Notes: generated by a model not told the origin, from the sequence alone. DNA of 64,000 nucleotides from Carnobacterium_B sp045617425 (GCF_045617425.1 NZ_JAZLIO010000009.1:515472-579471), one strand, 5' to 3'. Positions 35,455-44,776 are shown, numbered from the stretch's first letter. Translations and numbers: made by a program.

Positions 35455-37157
35455 TTAATCTCCTCCACTAAAGGAATCTGACGTTGACTTCGCACATCAA
35501 ACAGTCCCTTATCTGTAATTTTTATAGCTGGAGAAACGGGTAATGACAATGTTGAAAAAGACATGATTTCATTTGCATTGCGATAACCTAAATCAATCAT
35601 TCCTTGGCGTACCTCACTTAATTGTTGTCCGATAATTTGAATCGGCGCATCACTGATGATTCCTCCAATTAAAAGCGGGCAACAACTTATAACTGTTTCA
35701 TTTTCAACGGTTAAGTAACCGCCTTGTATTTCAACTAACTTATTTTGTGCTACTACTAAATCTTCAATTGAAGTTCCCATCACCATTAAATTGTGGTGAT
35801 CATGTGCCCAAGTGGTTCCTATTGCTCCTTTTTCTGTCAGTGCATTTTCGACAAGACCATATGCTGTATTCCCAGATTTCCCATAGCGTTCCATTACTGC
35901 AATTAACGCTAGGCCACTTGATTCCCAATCCAAATAACCATTTTTTATTGGGATTTCTCTTTGAACACATTCAGTAAAGGTTCCTACTTCAGCTATACGA
36001 ATCACATTACAAACAGCAGATTTACCTTCAGCTTGAATTCGAAAATCCTCACATGTAACTTTTTCACAGTGAACAGATGAATAAAAGAAATCAGGAAAAA
36101 CCGGTTTCGTTTCGGGATAGTTTATTTCGTCCCCTTTTTTATGCACCAAATTCCCAGCTTTGTAAACGGCTGAAGCTTCCATTGTTGCAGGGTCCTCCAA
36201 CAAAATAAAATCAGCTTTAAAACCGGAAGCAATCGCACCTCTATCTTGAAAGCTCATCCTTCTTGCTGGAGTATAGGTGCTCATATATATCGCTTGTTCA
36301 ACTGGAACTCCTGCTTCAATAGCCAATTGAACATTTGCGTTCAGATGTCCATTTAGCAATTCATCTGCCATAATATCATCTGTCACAATGGCACAGTATT
36401 CATAAAATTGATTGTTCACTACTAATTCCATATTTTCTTTTGTTAACGATTTGCGTTGCAATTCAATAAACATTCCACTGCTAATTTTCTCGTAGATAGA
36501 TTCAGGACTTTGCTGGGTATGATCTGCCGTTATACCTTGGTACATAAATTTAGCCAAATCCATTCCCGAGACGAGTGGTACATGTCCTTCAATAGGCATA
36601 AAAGGTTTCTTTTCCTGCACGGTTTGTAAAATTTGACGAATTAAAGAATTGGGATCATTCACGATGCCATCAAAATTCATGGCTTCTCCTAGAGCAATTA
36701 CTTTAGAATGGTTTAATAATTGCTGAACTTTTTCTACTCCTATGAATCCACCTGTTGTTTCTAATGCTGGAATCGTTGAAGGAACAGAAGATGGAATCGC
36801 ATAAAAAATATCCATTTCCGTTTCTTCATTCATAAAAGCATCCATTCCTTCCACTCCGAATACATTAACGATTTCATGAGCATCAGCGACAATCGTTGTT
36901 ACTCCATGGGTCAAACCAGCTTTCGAAAATATCGAAGGAGGAACCATGGAACTTTCAATGTGCATATGGATATCGATTAATCCAGGAATCATGTAATTTT
37001 CATTCGCATCAATAATGATATCTGATTTCAAATCTGCCGATGCCTCTATTCCTATTGAAAAGAATTTTCCATTAAGAATGGCCACATCCTTCCATTCAAA
37101 TTTCTTTAGAAAGCTATTAAACACTCGTACATTCGTAATGATTTTATCTACTTCCAT
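35451..37157 (-). CDS. ade: Adenine deaminase
   Basis: A 568-residue adenine deaminase that converts adenine to hypoxanthine and ammonia. It has GLIDIHMHIESSM (57-69), the family-specific HGVTTIVADAHEIVNV near 83, GHVPLVSG near 190 and the C-terminal half with WAHDHHNLMVMG near 455. Length and order match AdeC of Bacillus. It is the first gene after the mid-operon terminator at 37180-37215 and overlaps the second deaminase gene. There is no room for a promoter after that terminator, so its mRNA must come from readthrough. Confidence 0.93.
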   Translation of the reverse strand: MEVDKIITNVRVFNSFLKKFEWKDVAILNGKFFSIGIEASADLKSDIIIDANENYMIPGLIDIHMHIESSMVPPSIFSKAGLTHGVTTIVADAHEIVNVFGVEGMDAFMNEETEMDIFYAIPSSVPSTIPALETTGGFIGVEKVQQLLNHSKVIALGEAMNFDGIVNDPNSLIRQILQTVQEKKPFMPIEGHVPLVSGMDLAKFMYQGITADHTQQSPESIYEKISSGMFIELQRKSLTKENMELVVNNQFYEYCAIVTDDIMADELLNGHLNANVQLAIEAGVPVEQAIYMSTYTPARRMSFQDRGAIASGFKADFILLEDPATMEASAVYKAGNLVHKKGDEINYPETKPVFPDFFYSSVHCEKVTCEDFRIQAEGKSAVCNVIRIAEVGTFTECVQREIPIKNGYLDWESSGLALIAVMERYGKSGNTAYGLVENALTEKGAIGTTWAHDHHNLMVMGTSIEDLVVAQNKLVEIQGGYLTVENETVISCCPLLIGGIISDAPIQIIGQQLSEVRQGMIDLGYRNANEIMSFSTLSLPVSPAIKITDKGLFDVRSQRQIPLVEEIK

Positions 37158-37179
37158 CAGTCATTCACCTTTCTACTAT

Positions 37180-37215
37180 AAAAATAACCTCTTATATAGA
37201 GAAGAGGTTATTTTT
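37180..37215 (-). terminator. Mid-operon terminator between transporter and deaminases
   Basis: A perfect 14-bp stem (AAAAATAACCTCTT / AAGAGGTTATTTTT), with T residues after it on the minus strand, 22 bp before the ade start and just after the binding-protein gene. Partial readthrough would give lower deaminase than transporter levels. Confidence 0.85.
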
Positions 37216-37236
37216 CCAACTATTTTATTGGTTTCT

Positions 37237-38283
37237 TTATTGATTCATCGTTTTATTCCATGTTTTGATCCATTCATCCATCTGGGTATTCACAAATTCA
37301 AAATCTACTGGTTTAGTTAACTCAGCAATATCACCATATGTTTTATTTTCGGCAACTTCTCCAGTTAATTCAACTTTTTTATTTGTTGGAGCTTCATTTA
37401 AAGAAGCTGCTGTGATAGTTTGTAATTCTTCACTGAGTCTCCAATTCACAAAATCATACGCCATTTCTTTATTTTCGGAATGCGCATTAATATTTACAGT
37501 ATTAAAGTTGGCATACGTTCCAGAAGTTGGCACAACATATTGAACAGCTGGATGAGCTTCTGAAATCATTGGAATTGCAAAATCGCCTACAACTGCTGCA
37601 ACGATTTCACCCGACTGGAACATATTAGCTAAGTCAGATGATTTAGCATAGGTTTTAACGATATTGGGAGAAAGTTCCTCTAATCCTTCAAAAGCTGCTT
37701 TCCCATTATCAGTAGTAATGTCTACCCCTTTGTAGTCGCTAGCCACATACATCATGGAAGGTCCAAAAGTGGTAGCAATATCTGGAATAGAAATTTTTCC
37801 TTCCAATGATGGATCCCATAAGTCAGAAAACTCTTCGATCTTCATTCCAGCAGCTTCTTCATCATAAATGATTCCAATACTGTTCACTGTATACGCTGCT
37901 CCTGATCCGTTCTCACTCAACTCTTTTGCACTATCGATCAATCCAGCTAAATTCGGAATTTTTTCTGTATCGATTTCTTCAAATAACCCTTCTGTCGCTC
38001 CTTGAGAAGAATTTGATTGTGGCAAATCAATAATATCAATCGTCGAGTTAGGATTATTTTCAAATTTAGTGTAGCGTTCAGAACTTGTACCTGTCTCTAT
38101 TACAATATCTACTCCATACTCTTCTTCAAATGGTGCAAATATATCTTCTTGCATAACATCTTCACTTAATCCAAAGGTAGAAATCACTAATTCTTTGTTC
38201 TCTCCACTTGCTTCTTGTCCACAGGCCATTAAAACGGCTGCACTCATCACTGTTAAACTTGCCAAAATTACTTTCTTTTTCAT
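37237..38283 (-). CDS. PotD-type ABC substrate-binding lipoprotein
   Basis: A lipoprotein of about 348 residues that captures the substrate outside the cell. The signal peptide ends in the lipobox VLMAC (cysteine near residue 21), and the mature part follows the PotD-like pattern (LVISTFGLSEDVMQEDIFAPFEEEYG). The start is either the ATG at 38283 or the GTG at 38286, one codon apart; I choose the ATG. It is the last of four transporter genes. PotD-type proteins bind spermidine/putrescine, but several relatives bind other small compounds. The two purine-type deaminases downstream argue for a nucleobase-like ligand. Confidence 0.85.
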   Translation of the reverse strand: MKKKVILASLTVMSAAVLMACGQEASGENKELVISTFGLSEDVMQEDIFAPFEEEYGVDIVIETGTSSERYTKFENNPNSTIDIIDLPQSNSSQGATEGLFEEIDTEKIPNLAGLIDSAKELSENGSGAAYTVNSIGIIYDEEAAGMKIEEFSDLWDPSLEGKISIPDIATTFGPSMMYVASDYKGVDITTDNGKAAFEGLEELSPNIVKTYAKSSDLANMFQSGEIVAAVVGDFAIPMISEAHPAVQYVVPTSGTYANFNTVNINAHSENKEMAYDFVNWRLSEELQTITAASLNEAPTNKKVELTGEVAENKTYGDIAELTKPVDFEFVNTQMDEWIKTWNKTMNQ

Positions 38284-38312
38284 CACTTAAAAATCCCCCT
38301 TTTTATAATTGG

Positions 38313-39353
38313 TTAGACTAAAATCAATTTTTCTTTTGGAATAATCACAAAAATGTTATCTCCTACTTGGTAACCTGGTACTCGCACATCATTAACTAAC
38401 AGCTTTCCAATAGCTGTTTCTACTTCATATTGATAACTCTTGCCTAAAAACGTACGAACTCTTATAGTGCCAGCTAAACTATTAGATGGCATCTTTTGTC
38501 CTTCCTCAGAAAGTAAAATATCATCTGGTCGAATCGTTCCGGTTGCTTGTTGTCTATCTGCTGGATGCAGTGTTTCAATTAACGTTCCATCCGAAGTCGT
38601 GTAAGCATGTGTATCTTTTTTGGTTAAAGCAAAGAAATTTTCAAATCCAATGAAGCGAGCCACAAACTCTGTTTTAGGATTTTTATAAATTTCTTCCGGA
38701 GAATCATACTGTTCAATTACACCGTTGTTCATAACGGCTACTTTATCTGAAATAGAAAAACATTCTTCTTGATCATGTGTTACAAAAACCGTCGTTATGC
38801 CTAATCTGCGTTGAATGCGTTTAATCTCAATACGCATACTGATGCGCAATTTAGCATCCAAATTACTCAAAGGTTCGTCTAGTAACAATAATTGAGGTTC
38901 AATCACTAAAGCTCGAGCAAGAGCTACACGTTGACGTTGCCCTCCAGAAAGTTGCTTAGGGTAACGCTCAGCATAATCTGATAAGTCAGTAGATTCTAAA
39001 ATAGCCTGCACTTTAGTTTCGATGACCTCTTTCTTTTCTTTCCTCAACTTCAATCCAAATCCAATATTTTCTTTAACGGTTAAATGTGGAAATAACGCAT
39101 AACTTTGAAAAACCATTCCAAAATTACGTTTGTGAACAGGAACGTTTGTCAAATTGGTATCTCCTACAGTAAAGGTTCCATCATTAGGCTCAATCAGACC
39201 TGCAATGACCCGTAAAGTCGTTGTTTTCCCACAACCTGATGGCCCTAGTAACGAAATCAGTTCCCCTTTTTCCATAGATAAATTGAGTTCTTTTAATATA
39301 TTATTTTTTCCATCATAACTAACACGAATATTTTCTAAGTCAACAAATGACAT
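38313..39353 (-). CDS. PotA-type ABC transporter ATPase
   Basis: A 346-residue ATPase with Walker A GPSGCGKTT (36-44), Q-loop VFQSYALFPHLT near 80, signature LSGGQRQRVALARAL near 134 and Walker B LLLLDEPLSNLD near 155. The C-terminal TOBE-type domain starts near 255. It energises the two permeases encoded upstream. It is separated by about 110 bp from the PotC-like gene, without a visible terminator. Confidence 0.9.
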   Translation of the reverse strand: MSFVDLENIRVSYDGKNNILKELNLSMEKGELISLLGPSGCGKTTTLRVIAGLIEPNDGTFTVGDTNLTNVPVHKRNFGMVFQSYALFPHLTVKENIGFGLKLRKEKKEVIETKVQAILESTDLSDYAERYPKQLSGGQRQRVALARALVIEPQLLLLDEPLSNLDAKLRISMRIEIKRIQRRLGITTVFVTHDQEECFSISDKVAVMNNGVIEQYDSPEEIYKNPKTEFVARFIGFENFFALTKKDTHAYTTSDGTLIETLHPADRQQATGTIRPDDILLSEEGQKMPSNSLAGTIRVRTFLGKSYQYEVETAIGKLLVNDVRVPGYQVGDNIFVIIPKEKLILV

Positions 39354-39462
39354 AACAGTACATGTCCTCCTTAATGGTATTTAACAAAACGACTCATAGA
39401 GTGAGCAGTTAAATGCGAATCTAGTTTTTTTAAAATTCATTTGTCTTTGTACAAGTAACTTA

Positions 39463-40242
39463 CTAGACTACTTTTGCTAGTCCAAGGGTTTTTTCAATTA
39501 AAAACATCAAGATGATCGTTCCAAGCATCAAAAGTACAGACAAAGCAGAAACGACTGGATCATAATTGTATTCAATGTAATTCATTAAAGTGGTAGGTAA
39601 AGTCGAAATACCAGGACCAGATAAAAATTGTGAAACAGGTATATTGTTAAATGAATTAATAAATGCCAACATAAAAGAAGCAAATATACTGGAAGAGATA
39701 TTTGGCAATACAATACTCGTAAAAGCTTTGAATTTAGTGCTGCCTAACGTCCATGCCACCTCTTCTATTGAAAAGTCCAATTGTTCTAAGCTAGAGCCCA
39801 CTACACGAATAATATAAGGCAAACTAATTAAAAAATGCCCTAACAACAACCCATGGAATAGTGGCACTTGGAGGCGGATAACAATGAATTGAAATAGAGA
39901 ATACCCTACTACAACACCAGGTATGATAGTTGGCGATAAAAAGAAACTTTTTATCCACTCTTTCCCTTTCACACCATGCCTAGTTAAGGCATACGCAGCT
40001 GGAATTCCAACAACCAAAGCCAATAAAGTGGCAAGTAAAGAAATTTCTAAACTCAACAAGAAGCTGTCTATAAAAGATTGATTTTCAAAAACTGCTGTAA
40101 ACCACTTAAATGTAAATCCAGTAATTGGAAATTGAATGGTCGAATTTTCTCCAAAAGCCGTTATCGTTATAATGACTAAGGGAATAAACAAGAATGCAAA
40201 TACAGCTCCGGCGAATAATGACAATCCTCTTTGTTTACGCAT
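39463..40242 (-). CDS. PotC-type ABC permease
   Basis: A 259-residue permease with six predicted membrane helices. The cytoplasmic EAA-type loop is EEVAWTLGSTKFKAFTSIVLP. I place the start at the ATG at 40242 (ribosome site GAGGTG), which overlaps the stop codon of the PotB-like gene by 8 bp, so the two are translated together. An upstream in-frame codon at 40275 lacks a ribosome site. Confidence 0.88.
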   Translation of the reverse strand: MRKQRGLSLFAGAVFAFLFIPLVIITITAFGENSTIQFPITGFTFKWFTAVFENQSFIDSFLLSLEISLLATLLALVVGIPAAYALTRHGVKGKEWIKSFFLSPTIIPGVVVGYSLFQFIVIRLQVPLFHGLLLGHFLISLPYIIRVVGSSLEQLDFSIEEVAWTLGSTKFKAFTSIVLPNISSSIFASFMLAFINSFNNIPVSQFLSGPGISTLPTTLMNYIEYNYDPVVSALSVLLMLGTIILMFLIEKTLGLAKVV

Positions 40243-41068
40243 CTTGTTCACCTCGCTTGTCGATTTTATTGGCAATTAAGTTAAAACCTTTCATAACCAG
40301 TAAAGTGGTAATGATCATGATCAAAGCAATAACACTTGCATCTTCCCAATTTCCCAATGTCATAGCATTTTGGTAAAGAAATGTTGACAACATCATATTA
40401 CGATTGCCTCCAAGTAATTGAGGAGTCGTATAAGCTGTCAATGTCCCTGTAAATACTAAAACACTTCCTACGATGATACCTGGAGTACTCAAAGGTAAAA
40501 CAACTTTAATGAACGCTTTAATGCGACTTGCCCCAAGCATTTCTGCCGCTTCCATGATTTCTGGATTGATATTTTCCATTACACCTACTAATGTAATGAT
40601 TAAAATGGGTAAAAATAAGTAAATTGACCCAATAATAATTGAAAACTCAGTATATAGTAAGGTCAATGGCTCAGAAATAATCCCTATACTAGACAATAAT
40701 TTATTGATCACACCATTTTGTCCTAGTAAATTGATCCATGCAAAACTTCGAATAACAGAATTGGTCAACATCGGAAATAATGTAAATGCCATTAATAACC
40801 CTCTCCATTTTGGAGATGTTCCAGCTATAAAGTAAGCAGTAGGAACTCCAAGGATAATGCAAATGAACGTTACAATGAGTGAAACGCGAATCGTTCGGAT
40901 AAAAATACCGACATTATATGAGTCCTGAAAAAAAGAAGTATAAGACTCAATTGAGAATGATCCATTATAAAATGTTGGCCAAATGACTGACACTAATGGA
41001 ATCAATAAAAAGAAAATAAGTAAGATGAATCCCGGTGCTAATATTAGATACGGGATTTTTTTCGACAT
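40235..41068 (-). CDS. PotB-type ABC permease
   Basis: A 277-residue permease with six predicted helices and the EAA loop MEAAEMLGASRIKAFIKVVLP near 193-213. The start is the ATG at 41068, preceded by the strong site AAGGAGG. A longer frame to 41197 crosses the control region and is not used. It is the first gene of the transporter operon, whose promoter is at 41169-41197. Confidence 0.88.
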   Translation of the reverse strand: MSKKIPYLILAPGFILLIFFLLIPLVSVIWPTFYNGSFSIESYTSFFQDSYNVGIFIRTIRVSLIVTFICIILGVPTAYFIAGTSPKWRGLLMAFTLFPMLTNSVIRSFAWINLLGQNGVINKLLSSIGIISEPLTLLYTEFSIIIGSIYLFLPILIITLVGVMENINPEIMEAAEMLGASRIKAFIKVVLPLSTPGIIVGSVLVFTGTLTAYTTPQLLGGNRNMMLSTFLYQNAMTLGNWEDASVIALIMIITTLLVMKGFNLIANKIDKRGEQDA

Positions 41069-41105
41069 AAGATAAATCCTCCTTAAAAAATGAAAAGACC
41101 AAGAG

Positions 41106-41130
41106 ACGATGAAGAGCGCTCTTGTATCGT
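41106..41130 (-). promoter_or_regulatory. Hairpin in the transporter 5' leader
   Basis: An inverted repeat with arms ACGAT-AAGAGC and GCTCTT-ATCGT centred on the palindrome AAGAGCGCTCTT (41112-41123). It lies in the 5' leader, 38 bp before the PotB-like start. It shares the GAGCGCTC core with the palindrome at 2780-2791. Confidence 0.4.
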
Positions 41131-41168
41131 TCCTGCTATTTCTTAACATACATGCTTCTACACAAATC

Positions 41169-41204
41169 AGTATAACTATAAAAAAGTGATTGGACAATCA
41201 CTTT
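41169..41204 (-). promoter_or_regulatory. Transporter promoter with a palindrome over the -35
   Basis: Minus-strand TTGTCC (41192-41197), 17-bp spacer, TATACT (41169-41174). A perfect 22-bp inverted repeat, 10-bp arms AAAGTGATTG and CAATCACTTT at 41183-41204, covers the -35 box. This is the layout of a repressor operator. Confidence 0.65.
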
Positions 41205-41325
41205 ATCGAATTAATATACACAAAATACATTTATTGTTCGTGTTTAATCGTGTTTTGTTTATTTAATCAGGATTTCTAGCAAAATTATCCTCTAATGTTC
41301 ATTAAAATAAGATGAGGAAAAATGC

Positions 41326-41357
41326 AAAAAAAAAATAAGCAACTATACGTTGCTTAT
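41326..41357 (-). terminator. Terminator of the VIT1-type gene
   Basis: ATAAGCAAC/GTTGCTTAT stem followed by nine T residues on the minus strand, 37 bp after the stop. Confidence 0.88.
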
Positions 41358-41394
41358 GGAACTTCTATTTTCCTAAAAATTGATGCTCTCTACA

Positions 41395-42102
41395 TCAAAT
41401 ATTCCCTAAAACGACACCTACAACATAGGCAACTACAGCAGCCAATCCTCCAACTACTAACATTTCAATACCAGACTTCAACCAATTTGAGTGATTAATT
41501 TTAGATTTAACTGCCCCCAGAATAAATAATGTTATTCCAGTAAGTATAGAAGCAATCAAAAAAGAATTTTGAATTAATATTGGTAAACGTAGTGAAAACA
41601 CGTATGTTAAGAGTGGAACAACACCAAAGAGACTAAAAGACAAAAAGGTGGCTAGAGCATTTTTTAGAGGCAATTCTTCTACTGAGTCAGTACCGTATTT
41701 TTCTTTCCTCACTTGTTTTATAAAAGGTTCTTCGTACTTTGCCAGTGTTTTTACGATTAAGTCTGCGTCCTCTTTCTCCACCCCTTGGTCTACAAATGAT
41801 TCCTTCATTCGTTTCACTTCTTGTTCATGATGGGTCGCTATCTCTAATTGTTCATTTTGTCGTATCATTTTTTCATACTCGTTTTGAGATTTTGTTGAAA
41901 GGTAATCTCCGACTGCCATCGAAAACCCGTCAGCCAACAAATTGGAAAACCCTAGAATCAAAATAACTTTAAGCGCTAATTCACCACCAACGCTTCCTGC
42001 TACCACAGCAAAAGTCGTGACAATGCCATCCAATCCTCCATAAACAATACTTTTAATGTATTTACCGTTATTATTTTGCATTTTTTTGCGTGGATTAGTC
42101 AT
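41395..42102 (-). CDS. VIT1/CCC1-family metal transporter
   Basis: A 235-residue membrane protein. It has the family start SIVYGGLDGIVTTFAVVAGSVG with the metal-site glycine/aspartate motif, NLLADGFSMAVGDYLSTKS near 55, an acidic cytoplasmic loop rich in Glu and Asp (about 80-145) and three further helices. Relatives in plants and yeast move Fe2+ and Mn2+ out of the cytoplasm; in bacteria a role in iron or manganese export is inferred. It is a single gene. Confidence 0.88.
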   Translation of the reverse strand: MTNPRKKMQNNNGKYIKSIVYGGLDGIVTTFAVVAGSVGGELALKVILILGFSNLLADGFSMAVGDYLSTKSQNEYEKMIRQNEQLEIATHHEQEVKRMKESFVDQGVEKEDADLIVKTLAKYEEPFIKQVRKEKYGTDSVEELPLKNALATFLSFSLFGVVPLLTYVFSLRLPILIQNSFLIASILTGITLFILGAVKSKINHSNWLKSGIEMLVVGGLAAVVAYVVGVVLGNI

Positions 42103-42195
42103 TTTAATCGCTCCTTACTAAGTAGACTGAAAAATTTCATTCATATAGCTTTTTTGACAAAAACTAATTGATTATTACTTCCAATGCTAATTTCT

Positions 42196-42498
42196 TTAAT
42201 TTCCCATATTCGATGTGAGTGTTGTGATTATCCATAAACCCATGATCAAAACTAGTGAACTGATCGAACTCAAAAAAATACTTAACAAAATGTATTTCAT
42301 TTTCTTCTTAACTAAATAATCTTTAACAGAAAAAGCCACTATAAATAGACCTATACAACTAACTAAGATCCAACCGGCCAATTCCGTAGTTGTATAATCG
42401 ATCGAGAAAACTAAAAAATACAGCATCAAAAACAGTTGGATACACAAAAATAGTTCGCGATAATTTTTCAACCATTTCTCGATATCATCCACCTTCAC
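42196..42498 (-). CDS. Small membrane protein (100 aa, unknown)
   Basis: I do not recognise the family. It has three hydrophobic segments (about 18-36, 41-57 and 71-92) and charged turns (VKDYLVKKKMK). The N-terminus (MKVDDIEKWLKNYRELF) is an amphipathic cytoplasmic stretch. It lies 93 bp before the VIT1-type gene on the same strand, with no visible terminator between them. A ribosome site is weak. Confidence 0.6.
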   Translation of the reverse strand: MKVDDIEKWLKNYRELFLCIQLFLMLYFLVFSIDYTTTELAGWILVSCIGLFIVAFSVKDYLVKKKMKYILLSIFLSSISSLVLIMGLWIITTLTSNMGN

Positions 42499-42650
42499 TT
42501 TCTTAAGAACTCACTCTTCATGTGAATATATTAACAATTAATCACTACTAATGCAATAGCTATTTAAAAGTATATTACGCATTATCTACTTAAAGACAAG
42601 GTACTTTGTTCAATAAGTTCATATGAATAATAGAGTAATTTTTATATCCT

Positions 42651-43316
42651 CTAATTTCCGCTCGGTTTCACTAGTTTAGTAAAAAGATTCTTTTCTATGC
42701 ATACTTCTTCATTTGAATTTTTGATAATAATATCAAAGTTCTGGCTGAATGGATGCATAAACAATTCGTACTGAATTCGTCGTTGTTCGTGAGACTGACG
42801 TACAGCAGTTATATCCGTACCTCTTTCCAAAATATCTCTTCCAACTCTTCTTACTAACTCTGTCTCATCATCTGTGTAAAAGTAAATTTTCAGATCCATT
42901 AACTTAGGATCAATAAATGCGACACTCATTCCTTCTATGATCGTGATTTTTTTAGGAGATATCAACTCACTTTTTTTGTAGTCCGTATCTATAGTATAAA
43001 AGTCTAATCCAGATTTGACCATTCGAATATCCCTTTCTAAAGACGGTGTATGATGAGCGTCTGAATGGCAAGCAGTCATTTTTGAATGATAGCTTTTATG
43101 TTGATGGGTATAGGTAATCATGGTGTACTTTCGTAATTGTGATGGAACAATATAGGGGTCTGTATTGAGATACGATACTTCATTTAGTCCTATCAATTGA
43201 GCCAGTTTAGTAGAAAAAGTTGTTTTACCTGCCGCACCATGACCCGATATACCAATAATCACCGGCCTGTCTGATTTATTTATCCAATTTATAATTTCTT
43301 CAACTAGTAGTTTCAT
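42651..43316 (-). CDS. Uridine-kinase-like P-loop kinase
   Basis: A 221-residue kinase-fold protein. The P-loop is GISGHGAAGKTT (20-31), and ITIIEGMSVAF near 122 is the uridine kinase/phosphoribulokinase-like second motif. REVGRDI-type helix features (RRVGRDILERG near 155) fit the same family. It differs enough from true Udk (length, extra histidine-rich segment near 70-90) that the substrate is uncertain: uridine, panthothenate or another small compound. It is a single gene. Confidence 0.72.
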   Translation of the reverse strand: MKLLVEEIINWINKSDRPVIIGISGHGAAGKTTFSTKLAQLIGLNEVSYLNTDPYIVPSQLRKYTMITYTHQHKSYHSKMTACHSDAHHTPSLERDIRMVKSGLDFYTIDTDYKKSELISPKKITIIEGMSVAFIDPKLMDLKIYFYTDDETELVRRVGRDILERGTDITAVRQSHEQRRIQYELFMHPFSQNFDIIIKNSNEEVCIEKNLFTKLVKPSGN

Positions 43317-43503
43317 CCCATCACCCTTTTATCTGTCTTTTATACTTTAGTATGCATCAAGATATAGTCAATTTATTTTACCATTAATGAAACCGTTCTT
43401 TTTACAAAATATGTACTTTCTAAATAGACTAACTTATTCAAAAAATAAAAAAGCAGTATACTCTAAATCAATAGATTCTACTACTTTTTATCTCGTTACT
43501 ATT

Positions 43504-44394
43504 TTAAGCTAATTCGGTACCACCGGTTACACCGTAAATTTGTGCAGTCACGTAGCTTGATTTTGTAGAAGCTAAGAACACATAGATATCGGAAAGTTCT
43601 ACCGGTTGTCCAGCTCGTTGCAATGGAGTCTTTTGTCCAAACGTTGGAATGGCTTCACTTGGCTGACCACCAGAAATTTGTAATGGTGTCCAGATAGGTC
43701 CAGGAGCTACTACATTAACACGAATGCCTTTTGGCGCTAGTTGTTTTGCTAGACCTCGGCTAAACCCATTGATTGCAAACTTAGTTGATGCATAATCTAG
43801 TAAATTTGCACTTGGATTGTATCCTTGTACAGAGGATGTTGTGATAATAGAAGAACCTTCTGGTAGATAAGGCAATGCAGCTTTTATCACCCAAAATAGA
43901 GAGAAAACATTAATTTCGAATGTTTGTCTTAACTGTTCTGTTGAAAGTTCTAAGATGTCTTCAACAGCTTGCTGTTTTCCAGCAATTAAAGCTAATATAT
44001 CTAATCCACCAAGTTCTTTATGTGCTTGATCAACCAGTTGTTTACAAAATGCTTCATCACTTAAATCACCTGGGATAAGAATAGCTTTTCGACCAGCTTG
44101 TTCAATCAGCTGCTTCACTTCTTGTGCATCTGATTCTTCTTCTGGAAGGTAGTTCAATACAATATCGGCTCCTTCACGTGCGTAAGCAATAGCTGCAGCG
44201 CGACCTATACCAGAGTCTCCCCCAGTTACAAGAGCTTTTCGTCCAACTAATTGTTCATTTCCTTTATAGGATTCTTCACCACAATCTGGACGCGGATCCA
44301 TTTTACTTTGTAAAGCTGGAGGTTCTTGATATTGCTTTGGAAAGTCTTCCGTAAAAAATTGATTTAATGGATTTTCTAACTTTTTATTTTGCAT
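43504..44394 (-). CDS. SDR-family oxidoreductase (stress-protein-39/YhdF type)
   Basis: A 296-residue short-chain dehydrogenase with a 50-residue N-terminal extension (FPKQYQEPPALQSKM...) typical of the YhdF/general stress protein 39 group. The NAD(P) motif is TGGDSGIG near 56, and the catalytic YASTKFAINGF near 200. Family members are induced in stress, but the substrate is not known. Its ATG lies directly after the stop codon of the relic at 44395-44776, so it was once translationally coupled to that gene. Confidence 0.85.
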   Translation of the reverse strand: MQNKKLENPLNQFFTEDFPKQYQEPPALQSKMDPRPDCGEESYKGNEQLVGRKALVTGGDSGIGRAAAIAYAREGADIVLNYLPEEESDAQEVKQLIEQAGRKAILIPGDLSDEAFCKQLVDQAHKELGGLDILALIAGKQQAVEDILELSTEQLRQTFEINVFSLFWVIKAALPYLPEGSSIITTSSVQGYNPSANLLDYASTKFAINGFSRGLAKQLAPKGIRVNVVAPGPIWTPLQISGGQPSEAIPTFGQKTPLQRAGQPVELSDIYVFLASTKSSYVTAQIYGVTGGTELA

Positions 44395-44776
44395 TTATCT
44401 CTCTCCTTTTAAATTAGTAATGAATAAGTTCATCTTAAAATTTTCAGCATACAATTTCAAATTATATGCTTGTATCGTTTCAGTTATGTTTAATAAACTA
44501 ACATATAATAAATCAGCTGAATCTCCAATATAACTATAATCAAAGTGAATAAAGATAGGGGATTCTGGATCTTTGTCAATAGAAATCTATAATTCTAAAT
44601 TTTTAATTCCATATGTCCCATTACATGAGATTCACCTTGTGTTTCTATTGATGAGAACCTAAAAATACGGTGATTTACTTGAGGAAGATATTTTTCTTCC
44701 AACTCAAATATTGCTTATTATAATACTTGATCACTTGTTTTGTAGTGTCCTTCTTAAATAAAGACCATACTAGCAT
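44395..44776 (-). pseudogene. Frameshifted relic of an unknown gene
   Basis: Protein-like sequence is spread over all three frames of the minus strand. From an ATG at 44776 comes MLVWSLFKKDTTKQVIKYYN; then another frame gives ELEEKYLPQVNHRIFRFSS and GESHVMGHMELK; and a third gives DKDPESPIFIHFDYSYIGD and ends ITNLKGER-TAA at 44395. The pieces join into one plausible protein of about 125 residues with two frameshifts. The last stop immediately precedes the SDR start. I do not recognise the family. The reading could be a sequencing-error artefact, so confidence is moderate. Confidence 0.5.

Noticed and set aside
41098..41330. Purine riboswitch before the Pot-type operon
   Set aside because: The deaminases made this worth checking, but the conserved purine-aptamer loops are not present. 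A palindrome over the -35 and a simple hairpin are all I see.
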